Assembly: GCA_964512305.1 (NCBI GenBank)
Contig: CAZEIW010000004.1
Span: forward strand, 1-9,215
Direction of reading: 5' to 3'
DNA from: CAZEIW01 sp964512305
GTDB taxonomy: Bacteria; Pseudomonadota; Gammaproteobacteria; Burkholderiales; Burkholderiaceae_F
DNA length: 9,215 nucleotides
Made by a program: the position numbers and the translations under genes. The notes under the pieces were generated by a model. It did not search any database, was not told the origin of the DNA, and saw nothing but the letters and a program-made list of their open reading frames with translations. Positions 6,424-9,215 of this stretch are shown here, in pieces. Every line of letters starts with the position of its first letter. The stretch's first letter is position 1.

Positions 6424-7497
6424 ATGACGCTTTCGATCGGCATCGTCGGTGCCGGCAACATCGCGCCCGCCTATCTGCGCAACCTGACGCGGGCGCGCGG
6501 CGTGCGCATCGCCGGCATTGCCGATACCGATGCCGACGCGGCGCGCCGCCGCGCGCAGGAGTTCGGCCTGGCCGCGATGACGCTCGACGAGCTGCTCGCC
6601 GGCGACGCCGGGGTGATCCTGAACCTGACTCCGCCGCTCGCGCACCATCCGATCGGGATGCGCGCACTCGCCGCGGGGCGCCACTACTTCACCGAGAAGC
6701 CGCTGGCCGCGACCTTCGCGCAAGGCCGTGAACTCGTCGCTCTCGCGCGCGCCAAGGGACTGCGCCTCGGTTGCGCGCCCGATACCTTCCTCGGCGCCGG
6801 CGGCCAGACCGTGCGCGAAGCGCTCGATGCCGGAACGATCGGCCCGGTGCGCCACGGGTACGCGTTCTTCATGAACCACGGGCCCGACCATTGGCATCCG
6901 AACCCGGCGTTTTTCTATCAGCCGGGCGCCGGACCGCTGTTCGACGTCGGCGTCTACCACCTGACGCACCTCGTCAATCACCTCGGGCCGATCCGCTCGG
7001 TGCGAGCGGTCGCCCATACGACGCACGCCGTGCGCACCGTTGCGCTCGGTGCTCGCAAGGGCGAGCGCATCCCCGTGGCCGTGCCGACGCACGTGATTTC
7101 GCACCTTTCGTTCGCCGGCGGCGCGCAGATCGTGTTGACGAGCAGCTTCGATGTCTGGAAGCACGATCACCATCCGTTCGAGCTCTACGGCGACGACGGG
7201 ACGCTGCTCGGCCCGGATCCGAACAAATTCGGCGGCATCGTGCGCACGGCGAAGCCGCTGGGCGAGTGGATGCGCTACGCATCGCGCCGACCGTATCACG
7301 CGAACGCGCGCGGCCTGGGTCTCGTCGACATGTTGCGGGCGATCGACGAGAACCGGCCGCACCGCTGCAGCGACGCGCTCGCGCTGCACGTCCTGGAAGC
7401 CATGGAGGCAAGCCTGCGGGCCGCCGAATCGGGCGCCACCGTGTCGCTAACGACGACCTGCGAGCGCCCCGCGCCGCTGGACGAACGCATTTTCTGA
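6424..7497 (+). CDS. Gfo/Idh/MocA-family NAD(P)-dependent oxidoreductase
   Basis: The 357-residue cytoplasmic dehydrogenase is of the glucose-fructose oxidoreductase/inositol dehydrogenase type. The N-terminal Rossmann fold shows GIVGAGNIA at 6-14 and an acidic residue after the second strand (IADTD, 32-36). EKP at 91-93 carries the conserved lysine. In the C-terminal alpha/beta domain, DVGVYH at 174-179 supplies the catalytic Asp and His. The block PDTFLGAGGQT near 119-129 and the motif HGPDHWHPNP near 152-161 mark a subgroup common in bacterial sugar gene clusters. The start ATG has a good GGGAG site (6412-6416) in the end of the regulator gene and begins two bases after that stop. It may oxidise or reduce the imported sugar, an aglycone-free product or a keto-sugar. 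The substrate cannot be told from sequence. Confidence 0.92.
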   Translation: MTLSIGIVGAGNIAPAYLRNLTRARGVRIAGIADTDADAARRRAQEFGLAAMTLDELLAGDAGVILNLTPPLAHHPIGMRALAAGRHYFTEKPLAATFAQGRELVALARAKGLRLGCAPDTFLGAGGQTVREALDAGTIGPVRHGYAFFMNHGPDHWHPNPAFFYQPGAGPLFDVGVYHLTHLVNHLGPIRSVRAVAHTTHAVRTVALGARKGERIPVAVPTHVISHLSFAGGAQIVLTSSFDVWKHDHHPFELYGDDGTLLGPDPNKFGGIVRTAKPLGEWMRYASRRPYHANARGLGLVDMLRAIDENRPHRCSDALALHVLEAMEASLRAAESGATVSLTTTCERPAPLDERIF

Positions 7498-7512
7498 GAC
7501 TCGAGGCACGAC

Positions 7513-9215
7513 ATGGACGACCGTGCGATCGAAACCCTGCTCGACAGGATGCTCCTCGAGGAGCAGGTGTCCCTGCTGTCCGGGGCCGATTTCTGGAATA
7601 CCGTTGCGATCGCGCGACTGGGCATCCCGGCGTTCAAGGTCAGCGATGGCCCGAACGGCGCGCGCGGGGGCATCTTCAAGGACGGCCCGAGCACCGCGTG
7701 CTTTCCGGCGGGTATCGCGCTGGCCGCGACCTGGGATCCGGCGCTCGTCGAGGAGACCGGGCGCGCGCTCGGCGCCGAGGCCCGCCTGAAGGGCGCAAGG
7801 GTGCTGCTGGCGCCGACGGTGAACCTGCAACGCACCGTCTACAACGGCCGCAACTTCGAGTGCTTTTCGGAGGATCCGTGGCTGGCCTCGGAGATGGCGG
7901 TCGCCTACGTGCGCGGCCTTCAATCCACCGGCGTCGCGGCCACGATCAAGCACTTCTGCGGCAACGAGAGCGAGCACCAGCGCCTGACGATGAGCTCGGA
8001 AATTCCGGAACGTGCGCTGCGTGAGCTGTACCTGGTGCCGTTCGAGCGCGCGGTGAAGGAGGCCGGCGTCCTGGCGGTCATGACGGGCTACAACCGCGTC
8101 GACGGGACATTCATGGCCGACCATCGCCGCCTCGTGACGGAAGTGCTGCGCGATGAATGGGGCTTCGACGGACTCGTGACGACCGATTGGGGCGCGAGGC
8201 ACGATGCCGCGCAAAGCGTGCTGGCGGGCTGCGATCTCGAAATGCCCGGCCCCGCGCGCGAGCGCGGCGGCAGGCTCGTCGCGGCGGTACGTGACGGACG
8301 GCTGCCGGCCGATGCCGTGCGCGCATGCGCGCGGCGCGTGCTGCGCATGGCAAGCCGCCTCGGGAGCTTCGACGACCCGCGGATTCCCGCCGAGCGCGCC
8401 GACGACCTGCCCGCGCATCGCAGCCTGATCCGCCGTCTGGGCAGCGCGGGCACGGTGCTGTTGAAGAACGATGGCGCGATGCTGCCGATGGCGCCCAGGC
8501 CCGGCGCGCGTATTGCGCTGATCGGACGCGCGGCGACGGTGCCGCAGATCATGGGCGGCGGCAGCGCGACGGTCAACGCGCACTATCGCGTCGCGCCGCT
8601 CGATGCGCTGCGCGCTGCCTGCCCGGGCGTCAAATTCACCCATCATCCGGGCGCCGACATCCACCGCTACGTGCCGGTCATCGCGGCGCCGATGTCGTTG
8701 CAGTTCTTCGGCAGCACGGACCTGTCCGGCCCTGTCGTTTCGACGCATACGGTGCCGAACAGCGAAGTGCAGTGGATCGGCAGCGCGCCGCCCGGCGTCG
8801 ACCCGCGAACGTTCTCGTGCCGCACGGCGCTCGAGTTTGTCGCCGAGGCCGACGGCGAGCATGCGTTCTCGCTGGCCTCGGCCGGCCTGAGCCGGATGCG
8901 CATCGACGGCGAACCGGTGCTCGACGCGTGGACGAACTGGTCGCGCGGAAACACGTATTTCACGTGGGGATGCGACGAAATCGTTCACCGGCGCGCGATG
9001 AAAGCGGGCCAGCGCGTCGAAATCGTCGCCGAATTCAGCGCGGCGTTTCCAGCCGGAAGCGACGTGCAGGAAGGCGTGTACGCGCTGCGCATCGGGGCGA
9101 GCCGCCTGCTCGGCGACGACGACATCGACGCCGCCGTCGGCGCCGCCCGCGCCGCCGACCTCGCGATCGTATTCGCGGGCCTGAATGCCGAGTGGGACAA
9201 CGAGGGCTTGGACCG
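7513..9215 (+). CDS. GH3 beta-glucosidase-type hydrolase with PA14-like insert (partial)
   Basis: The frame is open from ATG 7513 (GAGG at 7503-7506) to the right edge, giving 567 residues with the C-terminus missing. The N-terminal GH3 barrel has SDGPNGARG at 44-52, GRNFE at 112-116, KHF at 146-148 and the nucleophile motif TTDWGA with Asp225. The second domain begins near 308 (GSAGTVLLKNDG). Residues about 395-525 look like a PA14 insert, as in the PA14-type beta-glucosidases from yeasts such as Kluyveromyces. The window ends inside GLNAEWDNEGLD, the conserved EWxxEGxDR motif in which Glu564 is the probable acid/base. A fibronectin III-like tail would be expected beyond the edge. No signal peptide is seen, so the enzyme should act in the cytoplasm on imported beta-glucosides. 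Beta-xylosidase or another GH3 activity remains possible. Confidence 0.92.
   Translation, partial: MDDRAIETLLDRMLLEEQVSLLSGADFWNTVAIARLGIPAFKVSDGPNGARGGIFKDGPSTACFPAGIALAATWDPALVEETGRALGAEARLKGARVLLAPTVNLQRTVYNGRNFECFSEDPWLASEMAVAYVRGLQSTGVAATIKHFCGNESEHQRLTMSSEIPERALRELYLVPFERAVKEAGVLAVMTGYNRVDGTFMADHRRLVTEVLRDEWGFDGLVTTDWGARHDAAQSVLAGCDLEMPGPARERGGRLVAAVRDGRLPADAVRACARRVLRMASRLGSFDDPRIPAERADDLPAHRSLIRRLGSAGTVLLKNDGAMLPMAPRPGARIALIGRAATVPQIMGGGSATVNAHYRVAPLDALRAACPGVKFTHHPGADIHRYVPVIAAPMSLQFFGSTDLSGPVVSTHTVPNSEVQWIGSAPPGVDPRTFSCRTALEFVAEADGEHAFSLASAGLSRMRIDGEPVLDAWTNWSRGNTYFTWGCDEIVHRRAMKAGQRVEIVAEFSAAFPAGSDVQEGVYALRIGASRLLGDDDIDAAVGAARAADLAIVFAGLNAEWDNEGLD

Noticed and set aside
5165..6667. 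A 500-codon minus-strand frame opposite the regulator gene
   Set aside because: It is Arg-rich and motif-free; the regulator on the plus strand has all LacI-family landmarks.
7447..8988. A 513-codon minus-strand frame opposite the GH3 gene
   Set aside because: It is a shadow of the GH3 reading frame. The plus-strand frame carries the catalytic motifs and runs open to the edge.

Overview
The window looks like a chromosomal stretch from a high-GC betaproteobacterium, most likely of the order Burkholderiales. Three things point there: strongly GC-biased third codon positions, a secreted DUF4148-type protein (a family found largely in Burkholderiales), and the overall gene style. The species cannot be named from the sequence.

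Layout. Positions 2-82 hold the last codons of an unidentified upstream gene. A spacer of about 250 bases with an 11-bp tandem repeat leads to a small exported protein (330-881) built of three tandem 44-residue DUF4148-like units. A second spacer of about 250 bases (882-1131) carries two GC-rich hairpins and, near its end, two operator-like inverted repeats. From 1132 to the right edge there is one tightly packed, same-strand sugar-utilisation cluster: periplasmic sugar-binding protein, two inner-membrane permeases, an ABC ATPase, a LacI-family regulator, a Gfo/Idh/MocA-type oxidoreductase, and a family 3 glycoside hydrolase with a PA14-like insert that runs off the right edge.

How the genes fit together. 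The binding protein and transporter are of the CUT1 class and resemble glucose/mannose and oligosaccharide importers. The GH3 enzyme has no signal peptide, so it should hydrolyse a beta-glucoside after import. The Gfo/Idh/MocA enzyme would oxidise or reduce the sugar or a derivative. The LacI-type repressor starts one base after the ATPase stop codon. It probably binds the near-palindrome TTGGAATCGTTTCCAA at 1070-1085, in front of the first transporter gene, so that the whole cluster, including the regulator, is induced by the sugar. A strong stem-loop between the binding-protein gene and the first permease gene (2372-2397) probably sets a high binding-protein to permease ratio.

I see no mobile element, CRISPR array, tRNA or rRNA. 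The individual families are all known. What is less ordinary is the combination: an intracellular PA14-type GH3 glucosidase and a Gfo/Idh enzyme with a glucose/mannose-type ABC importer under one local LacI regulator, in a probable betaproteobacterium. The true substrate is unknown.
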